Notes: a model not told the origin generated them from the sequence alone. 64,000 bases of DNA from Chloroflexota bacterium (GCA_016191425.1 JACPOR010000019.1:1-64000), one strand, 5' to 3'; shown: positions 8,485 through 17,055, counted from the first letter of the stretch. Made by a program: numbers and translations.

Positions 8485-9246
8485 ATGGATCGCCACGTGA
8501 ACTCCTCGACGGTCGAGGCACGACGCGCACTCGTGCTCCACGATCGCCCGCTGGTCGTGGACCTCATCACCCTTACCCTGAACCACGGCGTCTTCGCCGT
8601 GCGGTCCGCGAGCAGCCTGGCCAAGGCGAAGGCCATCCTCGAGGATTGGGTCCCGAACATGTCCGTGGTCGACATGGACCACGATGACAGCACGTTGGTG
8701 CTCAAGCTCCTCGGGGCCTCGAACACCATGAAGCGGAGCGGCACGCCGGTCCTGGGCCTCACTCGGCGGGGCGACCTCAAGACGAAGCTGCGTGCCTTCG
8801 ATCTCGGCGTCGACGACATCCTGACGATGCCCTTCTCGCCCGAGGAGCTGCTCGCCCGGGCCATCGTGATCAGCCGGCGAGCGACGGGCCTGGACCTGCC
8901 CCTCATCCCGGTGATCAAGCTCGGCGAGATCGAGATCGACATCGTCAATCGCGTGGTGCGGGCGGGGGACTCGGTCGTGCATCTCTCCGGCATCGAGCAA
9001 AGCCTGCTCTACCTGCTGGCGAGTCGCGCCGGGCGGGTCGTCAACCGAGAGGAGATCCTCGATGCGATATGGGGGGTGGACTTCGTGGCCGAGAGCATCG
9101 TTGACCGCCACATCCGGAGCCTCCGCATCAAGCTCCAGAACGACTACCGCCAGCCGCGCTTCATCGCCACCGTCCCGAGCAAGGGCTATCGTTTCATCCC
9201 GACATTCTCCAACGTCGGCTGGGCCGGGGAGCCCGCCACCGAATAG
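8485..9246 (+). CDS. OmpR/PhoB-type response regulator with degenerate receiver
   Basis: 253 residues from ATG 8485, preceded by gaagaggagacgcc as ribosome binding site. An earlier in-frame start at 8335 only adds non-family sequence. Residues ~14-130 form a receiver-like domain: the acidic pair is H19-D20, the phosphoacceptor position is D63 (SVVDMD), T93 is kept, but the invariant Lys is Met (LTMPFSPEEL, M115). Residues ~150-245 are a winged-helix DNA-binding domain (LSGIEQSLLYLLASRAGRVVNREEIL, VDRHIRSLRIKL, FIATVPSKGYRF). The missing Lys suggests phosphorylation-independent control or a weakened switch. No histidine kinase gene is adjacent. It ends in TAG. Confidence 0.88.
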   Translation: MDRHVNSSTVEARRALVLHDRPLVVDLITLTLNHGVFAVRSASSLAKAKAILEDWVPNMSVVDMDHDDSTLVLKLLGASNTMKRSGTPVLGLTRRGDLKTKLRAFDLGVDDILTMPFSPEELLARAIVISRRATGLDLPLIPVIKLGEIEIDIVNRVVRAGDSVVHLSGIEQSLLYLLASRAGRVVNREEILDAIWGVDFVAESIVDRHIRSLRIKLQNDYRQPRFIATVPSKGYRFIPTFSNVGWAGEPATE

Positions 9247-9386
9247 CGGGTCCACGCCCGATTCCCCTGACGGCCAGAGCACGCTTCGTCACCCGGCTGC
9301 GGTCCCTTTGATCCGCGCCGCGCGAGGACAGTACGACGTCCTCCCGAAGATCTTGGCTGGTGCTTGCTCGAGCATCTGGCGTCAAC

Positions 9387-10484
9387 CTACGTCGCCCGCA
9401 ACCCTCGCTCGAGGAAATGCACGAGCGCCAGCTCCTCGCGCCGCCCGAACCGCGGAGCCACCTGTTCGCCTGGATCCCGGCGCGGCGACCGACCACGCGG
9501 CAACGTCCCGGCCAGGTACGCCTCGACGACCAGGGGCGCGATGTAGCTCTGGCGGCTGACCGCGGGCGTGTTGCCCAGGACCTCGGCCACCGCCTCCGCG
9601 GAGCGCACGACCATCGCGCGCGGCTGCGCCGCAGCCGAGTGCGGGCTCGGTCTCGATCGGAGCGTCTGAAAGGCGATGAGCGTGCCGATCCAGGTCCGAA
9701 AGTCCTTGCCCGTGATCGGGATGCCCGCCGCGTCCTTGAGGTACGTGTTCACGTCCGCCGACTCGATCGGCCGCGGTTCGCCGTCCTCGTCGAGATACTG
9801 GAAGAGTTCCTGACCGGGGAGTTGCTCGCAGCGGGCCACAACCCGGGCGAGGCGCCGGTCGCGACCGCCGACCTCGTGGATCTTGCCGCTCTTGCCCCGG
9901 AAACTGAATCGAATCGCGTCGCCGGACACAGTGACGTGCCGGTTTCGCAGCGTGGTGAGGCCGAAGGATCCGTTGGCCCGCGCATATGCCTCGGTTCCGA
10001 TACGCATCGAGGTCGTCTCGAGGAGCCGAACCACCGTTGCCAGAACCTTCTCCTTCGAGAGGACCGTGAGGGCCAGGTCCTGCGCGACGCGCCGCCGGAG
10101 CCGAGGCAACGCGCGGCCGAACGCCGCCATCCGGCCGAACTTCGACGCGTCGCGTCGGGCGCGCCACGCCGAGTGGTAACGGGACTGCTTGCGTCCGCGG
10201 GCATCGCGGCCCGCGGCCTGCAGGTGGCCGCGGGCGTCGGGGCAGATCCACACGTCGTGCCAGGCCGGTGGGACGGCGAGTGACCGGATCCGCGCCAGCG
10301 TCGCCGCGTCGCGGATCGATGCGCCGTCCGGGCCGAGGTAGCGGAAGCCCCGTCCGGCGCGGCGCCGCGTTATGCCCGGTTCCGCGTCGGTCGAATGCCG
10401 GAGGTCGGCGGTGCGGGACCGCTCCCCGACCGTCAGGTGCAGGCCCTGACCCCGGGCGTGTCCCACGCGATGCGTGTCGGTCAT
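9387..10484 (-). CDS. DNA topoisomerase type IB (poxvirus-like)
   Basis: 365 residues from ATG 10484, preceded by gggggcgagag; an alternative ATG lies at 10526. The N-terminal part has GRGFRYLGPDGASIRD and LAVPPAWHDVWICPDARGHLQAAGRDARGRKQ-type sequence of bacterial TopIB. The catalytic domain has KEKVLATVVRLLETTSMRIG, RHVTVSGDAIRFSFRGKSGK, the catalytic Arg in KDFRTWIGT and the active-site Tyr in RQSYIAP near the C terminus. The enzyme relaxes supercoils through a 3'-phosphotyrosine intermediate without ATP. It is an accessory enzyme, scattered among soil and freshwater bacteria. Neighbours give no functional hint. Confidence 0.9.
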   Translation of the reverse strand: MTDTHRVGHARGQGLHLTVGERSRTADLRHSTDAEPGITRRRAGRGFRYLGPDGASIRDAATLARIRSLAVPPAWHDVWICPDARGHLQAAGRDARGRKQSRYHSAWRARRDASKFGRMAAFGRALPRLRRRVAQDLALTVLSKEKVLATVVRLLETTSMRIGTEAYARANGSFGLTTLRNRHVTVSGDAIRFSFRGKSGKIHEVGGRDRRLARVVARCEQLPGQELFQYLDEDGEPRPIESADVNTYLKDAAGIPITGKDFRTWIGTLIAFQTLRSRPSPHSAAAQPRAMVVRSAEAVAEVLGNTPAVSRQSYIAPLVVEAYLAGTLPRGRSPRRDPGEQVAPRFGRREELALVHFLERGLRAT

Positions 10485-10653
10485 CTCTCGCCCCCGATCG
10501 GCGCGGTAACGTGCCGTCCTTGTCAAGACATCCGTGTCAAGCCGACCGTATCAACCCGGCCGAGACCTCGCCTCGGAGGAGGACACCGTGTAGGACGCAG
10601 TCAAGCCACAGGTCATGAGGTCGTGGACAGCCCGCCCGGGACGGCAATGTTGT

Positions 10654-11026
10654 TGGTGGAGATGGGGGAGAGTCGAACTCCCCGTCCAGAGCCCTTCGGC
10701 AGCAACCACTACGAGCGTGTCCGATCGTTTTCGTCAACCATCCGGGCGGGGATCGGCACTCTCCCGGTTGGTCCAGTCACGTGTCTCTAGATCGAGCTTG
10801 CTCCCGGAATACGCGACGCTCAACCGGGCTGCAGCCCCGCTTGATGACGCTTCCACGACCCGCGGGACTGAGGTCGCTTCCACGCTCACCTTACCGCCTA
10901 AGCGGCGAGGGCGAGAGTCGACTGCTTGTTGGCAGTTACTTCGTTTTGCCGCCTGTTTAACGAGGCCTGACGGCACCTCGGCTCGCGTTCACTGTCAGCT
11001 GGACCCTGTCGAAACCACGCATCCCC
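10654..11026 (-). ncRNA. ssrA: Transfer-messenger RNA (tmRNA)
   Basis: 373 nt. The 5' end GGGGATGCGTGGTTTCGACA pairs as a 7-bp acceptor stem with CATCTCC before a genome-encoded ACCA at 10654. The T arm reads GGGGAGTTCGACTCTCCCC. The tag frame gives ANKQSTLALAA followed by TAG, ending in the LAA proteolysis signal. tmRNA with SmpB rescues stalled ribosomes and tags the nascent chain for ClpXP-type proteases. smpB lies 1.2 kb upstream on the same strand. A good promoter is visible just upstream, leaving a ~26 nt leader to be removed by RNase P. Confidence 0.95.
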
Positions 11027-11058
11027 ACAGGTCGGTCGCACACGGGCGCCCGGCCGGA

Positions 11059-11087
11059 AGTCTAGCCGAGGTTGGCCCATCGGCCAA
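11059..11087 (-). promoter_or_regulatory. Predicted ssrA promoter
   Basis: Reading on the minus strand: -35 TTGGCC (11087-11082), a 17-base spacer, then -10 TAGACT (11064-11059). Transcription would start about 11052, ~26 bases before the mature tmRNA 5' end. Confidence 0.55.
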
Positions 11088-11141
11088 GTAGCTGCTCGAT
11101 TGCGGGTAGCTGCCCGATTGCCGGTGGTTGCTCTATTGCGG
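11088..11141 (+). repeat. Three tandem 18-bp repeats upstream of the ssrA promoter
   Basis: GTAGCTGCTCGATTGCGG, GTAGCTGCCCGATTGCCG and GTGGTTGCTCTATTGCGG follow one another without gaps and abut the -35 hexamer of the ssrA promoter. The arrangement would suit repeated binding sites of an activator, but could equally be a minisatellite. Confidence 0.7.
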
Positions 11142-11183
11142 CCTCCCGGCCATCGTCCCCATGCGATCGCGCCGCCATGGGGA

Positions 11184-12236
11184 CTACCAGATGTCCCCGA
11201 CCGTGTAGCCGTCGGGGAATGGATCGGTTGGATCGACGACATACGTTGCCATGCCCGTGATCCAGGCAGTGCCCGTGATTGTCGGGACGACAGCCCGGTA
11301 CCGACCCACGGTCGTCTCCTCGACCAGCTGACCGGTGAATACCGTGCCGAGGATGCCCTCATGGCGGAACGGTTCGTTGAGCGCGAGGTGGCCCTTGGCG
11401 TGGAGGACCGCCATCCGGGCCGATGTCCCCGTTCCGCACGGCGATCGGTCGATGGCTCCGGTCCATGTCGAGGGCCGGTCGAAGTCGAGCACGCCGGTCG
11501 AGACGGTGACGACATTGCGCATGGAATTGGCGGGGTCGTGGGCCGGCCCGGAGAGCTGGCCGATGGTGATCCCGGCGAAGCCCGGCTGCTCCGGGTGGAC
11601 CACCGGCAGCTGCTCGTTCGCGGCCGCCTTGATGAGTTCCGTGATGCGCGTGATGTCCCGGCCCTCCTCGGGCGTGAGGCGGAGGCCGAACTGCTCGGCC
11701 TCGGCGATCACATAGAACATGCCGCCATACCCGACATCAACCGTGACCGTCCCCAGGGTGGGCACGTCGATCGGCGTGTTCAGGTGCGTCGCGAAGGCAG
11801 GGACGTTGCGGAACGTGACGCTGGTGACCTTGCCGTCCCGACACTCGCAGCGGAGGTGGATGAGCCCGGCGGGCGCCTCGAGGATGAGCTCCGTGACGGG
11901 CTCGACCATCGGCACCATGCCGGTCTCGAGCAGGACCGTCGCGGTACAGATCGTGTTCGTGCCGGACATCCCCGGGTACTCAACCTGCTCCATGATCACG
12001 AAGCCGGCTGCTGCCTCGGGGTGGGACGACGGGAGGACGAGATTGCAGTTGGCGGCCGGATACCCTCGAGGCTCCTGGAGCATCCGCTTGCGGAGATCGT
12101 CTCCGTTCGCCTGGAGCCAGGACATCTTGTCGAACATCGTGACGCCGGGGACGTCGAGCACGCCACCCACGATCACCCGGCCCGGCTCGCCGGCCGCATG
12201 GGCATCGACCGCCTGGATTGTGCGTGCCAATCGCAT
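11184..12236 (-). CDS. Proline racemase / hydroxyproline epimerase-dehydratase family protein
   Basis: 350 residues, full family length. The first active-site position, Cys in proline racemase (MCGHG), is Ser here (GMSGTNTIC, S91). The second Cys is kept (DRSPCGTGTS, C267). In this superfamily Cys/Cys pairs belong to racemases and epimerases, and Thr/Cys to trans-3-hydroxy-L-proline dehydratase. A Ser/Cys pair makes the reaction uncertain: dehydration, or epimerisation of a hydroxyproline, are both possible. No amino-acid oxidase, dehydratase or transporter gene of a hydroxyproline pathway is adjacent. It lies 21 bases downstream of smpB and probably shares its transcript. Confidence 0.85.
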   Translation of the reverse strand: MRLARTIQAVDAHAAGEPGRVIVGGVLDVPGVTMFDKMSWLQANGDDLRKRMLQEPRGYPAANCNLVLPSSHPEAAAGFVIMEQVEYPGMSGTNTICTATVLLETGMVPMVEPVTELILEAPAGLIHLRCECRDGKVTSVTFRNVPAFATHLNTPIDVPTLGTVTVDVGYGGMFYVIAEAEQFGLRLTPEEGRDITRITELIKAAANEQLPVVHPEQPGFAGITIGQLSGPAHDPANSMRNVVTVSTGVLDFDRPSTWTGAIDRSPCGTGTSARMAVLHAKGHLALNEPFRHEGILGTVFTGQLVEETTVGRYRAVVPTITGTAWITGMATYVVDPTDPFPDGYTVGDIW

Positions 12237-12257
12237 CTCGCCTCTCCCTCGGGTTCG

Positions 12258-12722
12258 CTATCGGCCCCGTCGCGTCTCGGCGACGTCGCGTTCCATCTGG
12301 CGTCGGGCATCCCGTTCGGCGATGTCCCGGCGTTTGTCGTGGAGCTGCTTGCCGCGGCCGAGCCCGAGCTCGAGCTTCGCCTTGCCCCGGCCGGTGATAT
12401 AGAGGCGGAGCGGAACAAGCGTCAGGCCCTTGGCCTTGGTCTTGCCGAGCAGCTGATCGATCTGGGCTCGGTGCAGGAGCAGCTTGCGCTCGCGCTTGGC
12501 CTCGTGATTGAAGCGGCTGGCGCTCTCCCAGGGGGCGATATGGGCGCCGATCAACCAGGCCTGACCGCGGTCGATCCGGGCATACGAATCGGACAGGTTG
12601 ACCTGGCCGGCCCGAATGCTCTTGATCTCCGTTCCGACCAGCGCGATGCCGGCCTCCACGGTGTCCTCGATGGAGAACTCATGGCGAGCCCGGCGGTTCT
12701 GAGCGATCGTCTGTTCGCCCAT
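12258..12722 (-). CDS. smpB: SsrA-binding protein SmpB
   Basis: 154 residues from ATG 12722. The in-frame start at 12761 was rejected because family members begin near IAQNRRARHEF. Core motifs are IEDTVEAGIALVGTEIKSIRAG, HIAPWE and LVPLRLYITGRGKAKLELGLGRGK, with a basic C-terminal tail (KRRDIAERDARRQMERD) that enters the mRNA channel of stalled ribosomes. SmpB binds tmRNA and delivers it to the ribosomal A site. ssrA is encoded 1.2 kb downstream on the same strand. Confidence 0.96.
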   Translation of the reverse strand: MGEQTIAQNRRARHEFSIEDTVEAGIALVGTEIKSIRAGQVNLSDSYARIDRGQAWLIGAHIAPWESASRFNHEAKRERKLLLHRAQIDQLLGKTKAKGLTLVPLRLYITGRGKAKLELGLGRGKQLHDKRRDIAERDARRQMERDVAETRRGR

Positions 12723-12830
12723 GACGGGGTGTGCTCCTCCCTGGGAGACGGATGGCGGCACTCCATGAATGGCGTGCGGTGCTACGAAGGGTCAAGTGTG
12801 CGCTGTCCGGCGCCGCGCTCGTGCGCGCCT

Positions 12831-12870
12831 GACCGGGTCCGGACGCGCGAGACCGGGTCCGGACGCGCGA
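12831..12870 (+). repeat. Perfect 20-bp direct repeat, two copies
   Basis: GACCGGGTCCGGACGCGCGA occurs twice back to back (12831-12850, 12851-12870) between smpB and the predicted hairpin. Confidence 0.8.
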
Positions 12871-12896
12871 ACGCCGGCCCTTGCGGACCGGCGTTC
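12869..12896 (-). terminator. Hairpin, possible terminator after the ctpA-like gene
   Basis: A perfect 9-bp stem GAACGCCGG/CCGGCGTTC with a 10-base loop. It lies downstream of the S41 protease gene and upstream of smpB. There is no T-run after it on either strand, so intrinsic termination is uncertain. Confidence 0.45.
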
Positions 12897-12928
12897 ATTG
12901 CGGCTGCCCACCCGCACGGAAAGACCGG

Positions 12929-12976
12929 CTAGACGGTCAGCTCCGGCGAGGTGGTGCAGCGACTGTGATACGACAC
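12929..12976 (-). CDS. Candidate 15-residue small ORF with a perfect ribosome binding site
   Basis: The minus strand carries AAAGGAGGTGAT (12993-12982), an almost full-length complement of the 16S anti-Shine-Dalgarno. GTG at 12976 is 9 bases after AGGAGG and reads MSYHSRCTTSPELTV, then TAG. The hairpin at 12869-12896 follows. The ribosome binding site is far stronger than those of neighbouring genes. It could be a leader or small peptide; I recognise no family. An ATG at 12983 opens a longer, Arg-rich 63-codon frame, but sits only 2 bases from AGGAGG. Confidence 0.35.
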   Translation of the reverse strand: MSYHSRCTTSPELTV

Positions 12977-13038
12977 TGCACATCACCTCCTTTCGTTCGT
13001 GCGTACCGTAGCCGATTGGAATGGTGCTGGCAACCGCT

Positions 13039-14457
13039 CTATGCGGCGTGCTGGAGAAGTGTCGGTATGGCCCCCGTACCGGAGAGGAACTCGATCGCCC
13101 GATCGAGGACGGGATCCGCCCCCGCGGGGGTGTCGGCCGGGACGCTCACCTCGATGTCCGGGGTGAGGCCGACTTTGTGGATCCAGCGCTTGTTCGGCGT
13201 CAGCCACTTCGCGACCGTCAACTTGACGCCGCCTGCGTCGTTGTTGAGCTCGATCCAGGTCTGGACGGTGCCCTTGCCGTACGAGGTCTGCCCGATGAGG
13301 GTTCCTCGGCCCGTGTCCTGGAGCGCACCGGCCACGATCTCGCTCGCCGACGCACTGCCCTTGTCGATGAGCACGGCCACCTGGATCCCGGGATCCGTGG
13401 CGACGCCTTTGCCGAGCGATTCGGTCGGACTGAGGTTGCCCTGCGCATCTTCTTCCCAGAAGACGGGCCCATCGGCGATGAACGCGCTCGCGACGGTTCG
13501 AGCGGCGGTCACGAACCCGCCCGGGTTCCCTCGGAGATCCAGGATGATCCTGGTCCGGCCCGCGTCGATGGCCTTCCTGACCTCCTCGACGAACGTGTTC
13601 GCGCCGTTGTCCGAGAACCCGGTCAGGCGGATGTAGGCAATCGTTCCCTCGGCGTACTGGTCCGTGATCACCTCCCGCTGGCGTACGACGTCCCGGGTGA
13701 TGCTGACATCGAACGGGGCCGTGCCCGATCGCTCGATCGACAGGACGACGATCGTGCCCTTCTTCCCGCGAATTCGATCGCGGGCCTCGCTGGGCGTCAG
13801 TCCATCGAGGGTGCTGCCGTCGACCTTGTCGATCACGTCACCGGGCTTGAGGCCCGCGGCGGCGGCCGGACTCCCGTCAATCGGCGCGACGACCACGAGA
13901 CGGCAATCCGGCCCGAACGTCGTGCAGTCGACGGTGTCGCCATTGGCATTGACCGTGCCGATCTCGGCGCCGATACCCTCGAACTCACCCGAGATGTCCT
14001 GGAGTGTGTTGCGGAACTCCTCCGCGGTCAGGTACGTGGAGTACGGATCGCCGACCGCCTCGACCATGCCCTTGATGGCACCCTCGACCAGCGCTTTCTG
14101 ATCGACGGGTCCGAGCGCAAAACGATCCCGTATCGCGGAGTAGACGTCCCAGAACGGCTGGAACGCGGCCTCGGCCGTCGCGGGAGTCCCCGGTTGTGCG
14201 ACCTGACGCTGGCCGAGCACGTACCCGGACGCGAACAGCGCCCCACCGCTCAGCACCATCACCAGGACGACCGCCAGCCCCAGCAGCAAGGTGCCGCGCC
14301 CGTTCCGTCGACGGGACGTCACCGTCGATTCCGGCGGTGCCGTCGCGGACGTCGTGGCGGGCTCGCCGTCCCCGGGCGGGACCGGCGCGTCGAATCGGGT
14401 CACAACGTCGGTCGCCGGGCGGTCGTCGTCAACGGGGGGAGGTGCGTCGGGGAGCAT
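13039..14457 (-). CDS. Carboxyl-terminal processing protease, S41 family (CtpA-like)
   Basis: 472 residues. A cytoplasmic Pro-rich N terminus is followed by one transmembrane helix (about 56-79), so the protease acts outside the membrane. A PDZ domain (~155-250; GIGAEIG, AGLKPGDVIDKVDG) precedes the S41 catalytic domain. From spacing to E. coli Prc, the dyad is S370 (GSASASEI) and K395 (SYGKGTVQ), with Q399. These proteases trim or degrade envelope proteins. The ftsE-ftsX-ctpA order seen here is common in Gram-positive-type genomes, where the protease acts near the division machinery. A 355-base repeat-bearing gap separates it from ftsX. Confidence 0.93.
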   Translation of the reverse strand: MLPDAPPPVDDDRPATDVVTRFDAPVPPGDGEPATTSATAPPESTVTSRRRNGRGTLLLGLAVVLVMVLSGGALFASGYVLGQRQVAQPGTPATAEAAFQPFWDVYSAIRDRFALGPVDQKALVEGAIKGMVEAVGDPYSTYLTAEEFRNTLQDISGEFEGIGAEIGTVNANGDTVDCTTFGPDCRLVVVAPIDGSPAAAAGLKPGDVIDKVDGSTLDGLTPSEARDRIRGKKGTIVVLSIERSGTAPFDVSITRDVVRQREVITDQYAEGTIAYIRLTGFSDNGANTFVEEVRKAIDAGRTRIILDLRGNPGGFVTAARTVASAFIADGPVFWEEDAQGNLSPTESLGKGVATDPGIQVAVLIDKGSASASEIVAGALQDTGRGTLIGQTSYGKGTVQTWIELNNDAGGVKLTVAKWLTPNKRWIHKVGLTPDIEVSVPADTPAGADPVLDRAIEFLSGTGAIPTLLQHAA

Positions 14458-14667
14458 GGGTCTGGAGGTCCTCAGCGTGGTGATCGCGCGCGTCGCGGCC
14501 GATGGGTCGCAGGGAGTGGTGCGAAAGCCTACATGGCCTTCGCCGATCCTACGCGCAGGAGAGCGTGCGTGGAGTGATCGTCACTGAAATCACATGGAGC
14601 CTTGACCGTGTCTTCACGTACGGTCCGGGTCACCTGTGATCCCACATCGATCAGGACCGGCCGAAGA

Positions 14668-14742
14668 CGATCCGAGTCGGCCGAACGCGATCACGACCGG
14701 CAAGGGGCCGATCCGAGTCCGTCGCACGCGATCACGGCCGGT
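14668..14742 (+). repeat. Two 34-bp near-identical repeats in the gap between ftsX and the S41 gene
   Basis: Both copies (14668-14701 and 14709-14742) begin CGATCCGAGTC and contain ACGCGATCACG(A/G)CCGG. The rest of the 14458-14812 gap holds no coding frame I trust; related half-units (cgatcaggaccggccgaag) flank the pair. Confidence 0.65.
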
Positions 14743-14812
14743 CGTCGCGCGAACCGTGCACGTGCGCCGTGCGCGGGATCGGCCCTCGTCGACAACGCAG
14801 CGGCAAGGACAG

Positions 14813-15697
14813 CTACCGGATGAGATACGTCCGTACAGATACGAACGCCCCGAGCACGCCGAGCCCGACCCCCGACCCGATCACCAGCACCGCGACGTCC
14901 TTCGCGATCGCACCGACGCGGATGGGCAGCACTCGGAAGAATTCGAACATGAAGCTGCTCAGTGAATCGGAAGCCACGGCGATCACCCCGAGCGTGATCG
15001 CCGCCCCGAGGAGGCCGACCAGCGCACCTTCGAACACGAACGGCCAACGGATGAACGCATCCGAGGCGCCCACGAGCCGCATGACCTCGATCTCCTCGGC
15101 ACGGGCGACGACGGCGAGCCGGATCGTGTTGATGATGATGAACAGGACGATGGCGCCGATGATGGCCAGGATCACGATCCCGGCGGTACGCAGGAATTCC
15201 GTGACCGTCAGGACCCGATTGACCAGGTCGGTGATGTTCTTGACGCGCACCACGAGGGGATCCGCCCGAAGCGCGTCGGTCACGGCCGTGAAGTCGGACG
15301 GATCTCGGAGCTTCACCTCGAGGCTGGCGCGGAGCGGGTTGGAATCGAGGTAGGAGGTCAGATCCTCCTCGCCCTGCGCTGCCCGGGCCTCCTGGAACCG
15401 CTGGAGCGCGACCTCGCGTGAGATGTACGTGACGTCGCGGACCTCGGGCAGGGCGCCGATCCGGAGGCGCAGGTCCTCGATTTCCGGGTCCGTGGCCGTG
15501 GGGCTGAGGTCGGCGACGACCTCGACCTTCTGTTCAACGAACTGGAGGCCGGCAAGGAGGCCGTTCTGGACGATGAAGAAGCCGGAGAGAAGCAGGAGCA
15601 TCAGGGTCATGGTCGCCGTAGCGGCAATGCTCATGGCCCCGTTCCGCCAGAAGCCCTGCCAGGCACGCGAGAGGCTGAAGCCGAGGAAGCGGATCAT
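14813..15697 (-). CDS. ftsX: Cell division protein FtsX
   Basis: 294 residues with the FtsX layout: N-terminal helix (SIAATATMTLMLLLLSGFFIV), an extracellular loop of ~110 residues (~60-165; VEVVADLSPTATDPEIEDL, then YLDSNPLRASLEV) and three C-terminal helices with LVGASDAFIRWPFVFEGALVGLLGA. FtsX with the ATPase FtsE forms an ABC-type complex that activates cell-wall hydrolases at division; the loop binds the hydrolase or its activator. It starts 4 bases after ftsE, so the two are co-translated. Confidence 0.95.
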   Translation of the reverse strand: MIRFLGFSLSRAWQGFWRNGAMSIAATATMTLMLLLLSGFFIVQNGLLAGLQFVEQKVEVVADLSPTATDPEIEDLRLRIGALPEVRDVTYISREVALQRFQEARAAQGEEDLTSYLDSNPLRASLEVKLRDPSDFTAVTDALRADPLVVRVKNITDLVNRVLTVTEFLRTAGIVILAIIGAIVLFIIINTIRLAVVARAEEIEVMRLVGASDAFIRWPFVFEGALVGLLGAAITLGVIAVASDSLSSFMFEFFRVLPIRVGAIAKDVAVLVIGSGVGLGVLGAFVSVRTYLIR

Positions 15698-15701
15698 GGC
15701 C

Positions 15702-16475
15702 TCACGTCTGACGGTGGTAGCGGCCGCCGATCTCGTCCCGGATCACCCGGCCCTCCTCCAGCGCGATGACGCGCTTCCGGAGCGCTGTCACCACGTCCGC
15801 GTTATGGGTGGCCATTAGGACCGTGACGCCCAGCTGGTTGATTCGGAGCAGCAGCTGGATGATCTCCCAGCTGATGAGCGGGTCGAGGTTGCCGGTCGGT
15901 TCGTCGGCGATGACGAGTCGAGGATCATGGACGAGGGCCCGCGCGATCGCGGTTCGCTGCTGTTCGCCCCCGGACAGCTGGCGCGGAAACTGATCCGCCT
16001 GGCCCGAGAGGCCCACGAGACGCAGGGCGCGATCAACCGCGGGTCGGATCTTGCGCCGCGGCGTGCCGGTCACCTCGAGCGCGAAGGCAATGTTCTCGCG
16101 CGCCGTCTTCGTCGGCAGCAGCTTGAAGTCCTGGAAGACCGCCCCGATCTTGCGACGGACGCGGGCGACCTTCCGGCGCGGCAGCTTCGCAAGGTCGTCG
16201 CCGTCGAGGATGACCTCCCCTTCCGTGGCCAGCTCGTCCCGAATGATCAGCTTCATGAGGGTCGACTTTCCGGCTCCGCTCGGGCCGACGAGAAACACGA
16301 AGTCACCCTCGGGGATCGTCAGGTCCACGTCGCGAAGGGCCTCGCGACCGTTGGGGTAGCGTTTCGTGACGTCATTCAGGACGAGGACCGCTGGCCGCTC
16401 GTCCCCAACCGGCGGCTCGCCCGCGACCGGACGCTCGTCCGTGGCGGCTCTCCTGGGACCAGCTGCTGTCAACAT
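15702..16475 (-). CDS. ftsE: Cell division ATP-binding protein FtsE
   Basis: 257 residues. Walker [10 protein letters not shown], the Q loop in [12 protein letters not shown] signature LSGGEQQR, Walker [14 protein letters not shown] and the switch His in MATHNADVV are all present. About 25 N-terminal residues ([17 protein letters not shown]) precede the domain; a later start is possible. The two genes ftsE and ftsX are separated from prfB by a GNAT gene and a 700-base gap. Confidence 0.95.
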   Translation of the reverse strand: MLTAAGPRRAATDERPVAGEPPVGDERPAVLVLNDVTKRYPNGREALRDVDLTIPEGDFVFLVGPSGAGKSTLMKLIIRDELATEGEVILDGDDLAKLPRRKVARVRRKIGAVFQDFKLLPTKTARENIAFALEVTGTPRRKIRPAVDRALRLVGLSGQADQFPRQLSGGEQQRTAIARALVHDPRLVIADEPTGNLDPLISWEIIQLLLRINQLGVTVLMATHNADVVTALRKRVIALEEGRVIRDEIGGRYHRQT

Positions 16476-16710
16476 CGAATCGGCTCCGCGTTGTGCCGCG
16501 TCGACCCCTGGGGGGATCGGCGCCAGCTCGCGAGACTCCGGGCCCGGGGCACGTCGGAGGGAGCCACGTCGGGCCAGAGGCTACCACCGCGTCGACGAAC
16601 ACGGCAATAGGATGCCGCCCGCGCGGGCGGCATCCTGGACGTTCGTCGTGTGCTCACCCTGGTCGCCCTGTGCCTGGCCCGGGTTACGCTCGGTGGCCGA
16701 GTCGGACCTT
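16476..16710. other. Intergenic stretch upstream of ftsE, no gene seen
   Basis: First part of the 707-base gap between ftsE and the GNAT gene, which also holds the separately listed repeats at 16711-17104. It contains ccgcgcgggcgg-type inversions (16618-16632) but no convincing frame or promoter. Confidence 0.4.
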
Positions 16711-16815
16711 GGCACCTCGGCCACAGGTTGGGCATGGCCACAGGTTGCGCCTGGCACCTTGGCCACAGGTTGGGCATGGCCACAGGTTGCGCCTGGCACC
16801 CTGGCCAATGCGCCT
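16711..16815 (+). repeat. 42-bp tandem repeat, about 2.5 copies
   Basis: Two almost identical units (16711-16752 and 16753-16794) contain ggccacaggttg(g/c)gc twice each; a third is truncated (ggcaccctggcc). The array ends 5 bases before the inverted-end element copy B, mirroring the array beside copy A. Confidence 0.8.
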
Positions 16816-16819
16816 CCAC

Positions 16820-16982
16820 GGAGCACTATCCGAGTAGCGGAGCGGACGAGCCCGCACTGAGCGCTCCCTGGGCCCATGGTCGGCGCGCATCCACGCACGA
16901 CGCACGCCTCGAACAGGCGGATCGGCCCCCTCGCGGCCGCGTGTGGGTCGCGCGGGCAGGCCCAATACCCGCATAGTGCTCT
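16820..16982 (-). repeat. Inverted-end element, copy B (163 bp, reversed relative to copy A)
   Basis: Left end GGAGCACTATCCGAGTAG and right end ATACCCGCATAGTGCTCT are inverted repeats at 14 of 18 positions. Read on the minus strand, it begins AGAGCACTATGCGGGTAT, has CCGATCCGCC at offset 57 and CGTCGTGCGTGG at offset 80, matching copy A (56 and 80). A further end-like sequence, CCCCGTAGTGCTC, lies 160 bases on (17130-17142). Confidence 0.7.
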
Positions 16983-17055
16983 GGTCGTGGACGGACCGTA
17001 CGGACCGGCGCGCATCGCGGACCACCTCGCGCTCAACGCGCGGACCAGCGCTCGC

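Noticed and set aside
12792-12986. 64-codon frame using the strong ribosome binding site
   Set aside because: The start is only 2-3 bases from AGGAGG and the product is Arg-rich low complexity; the 15-codon frame fits the spacing better.
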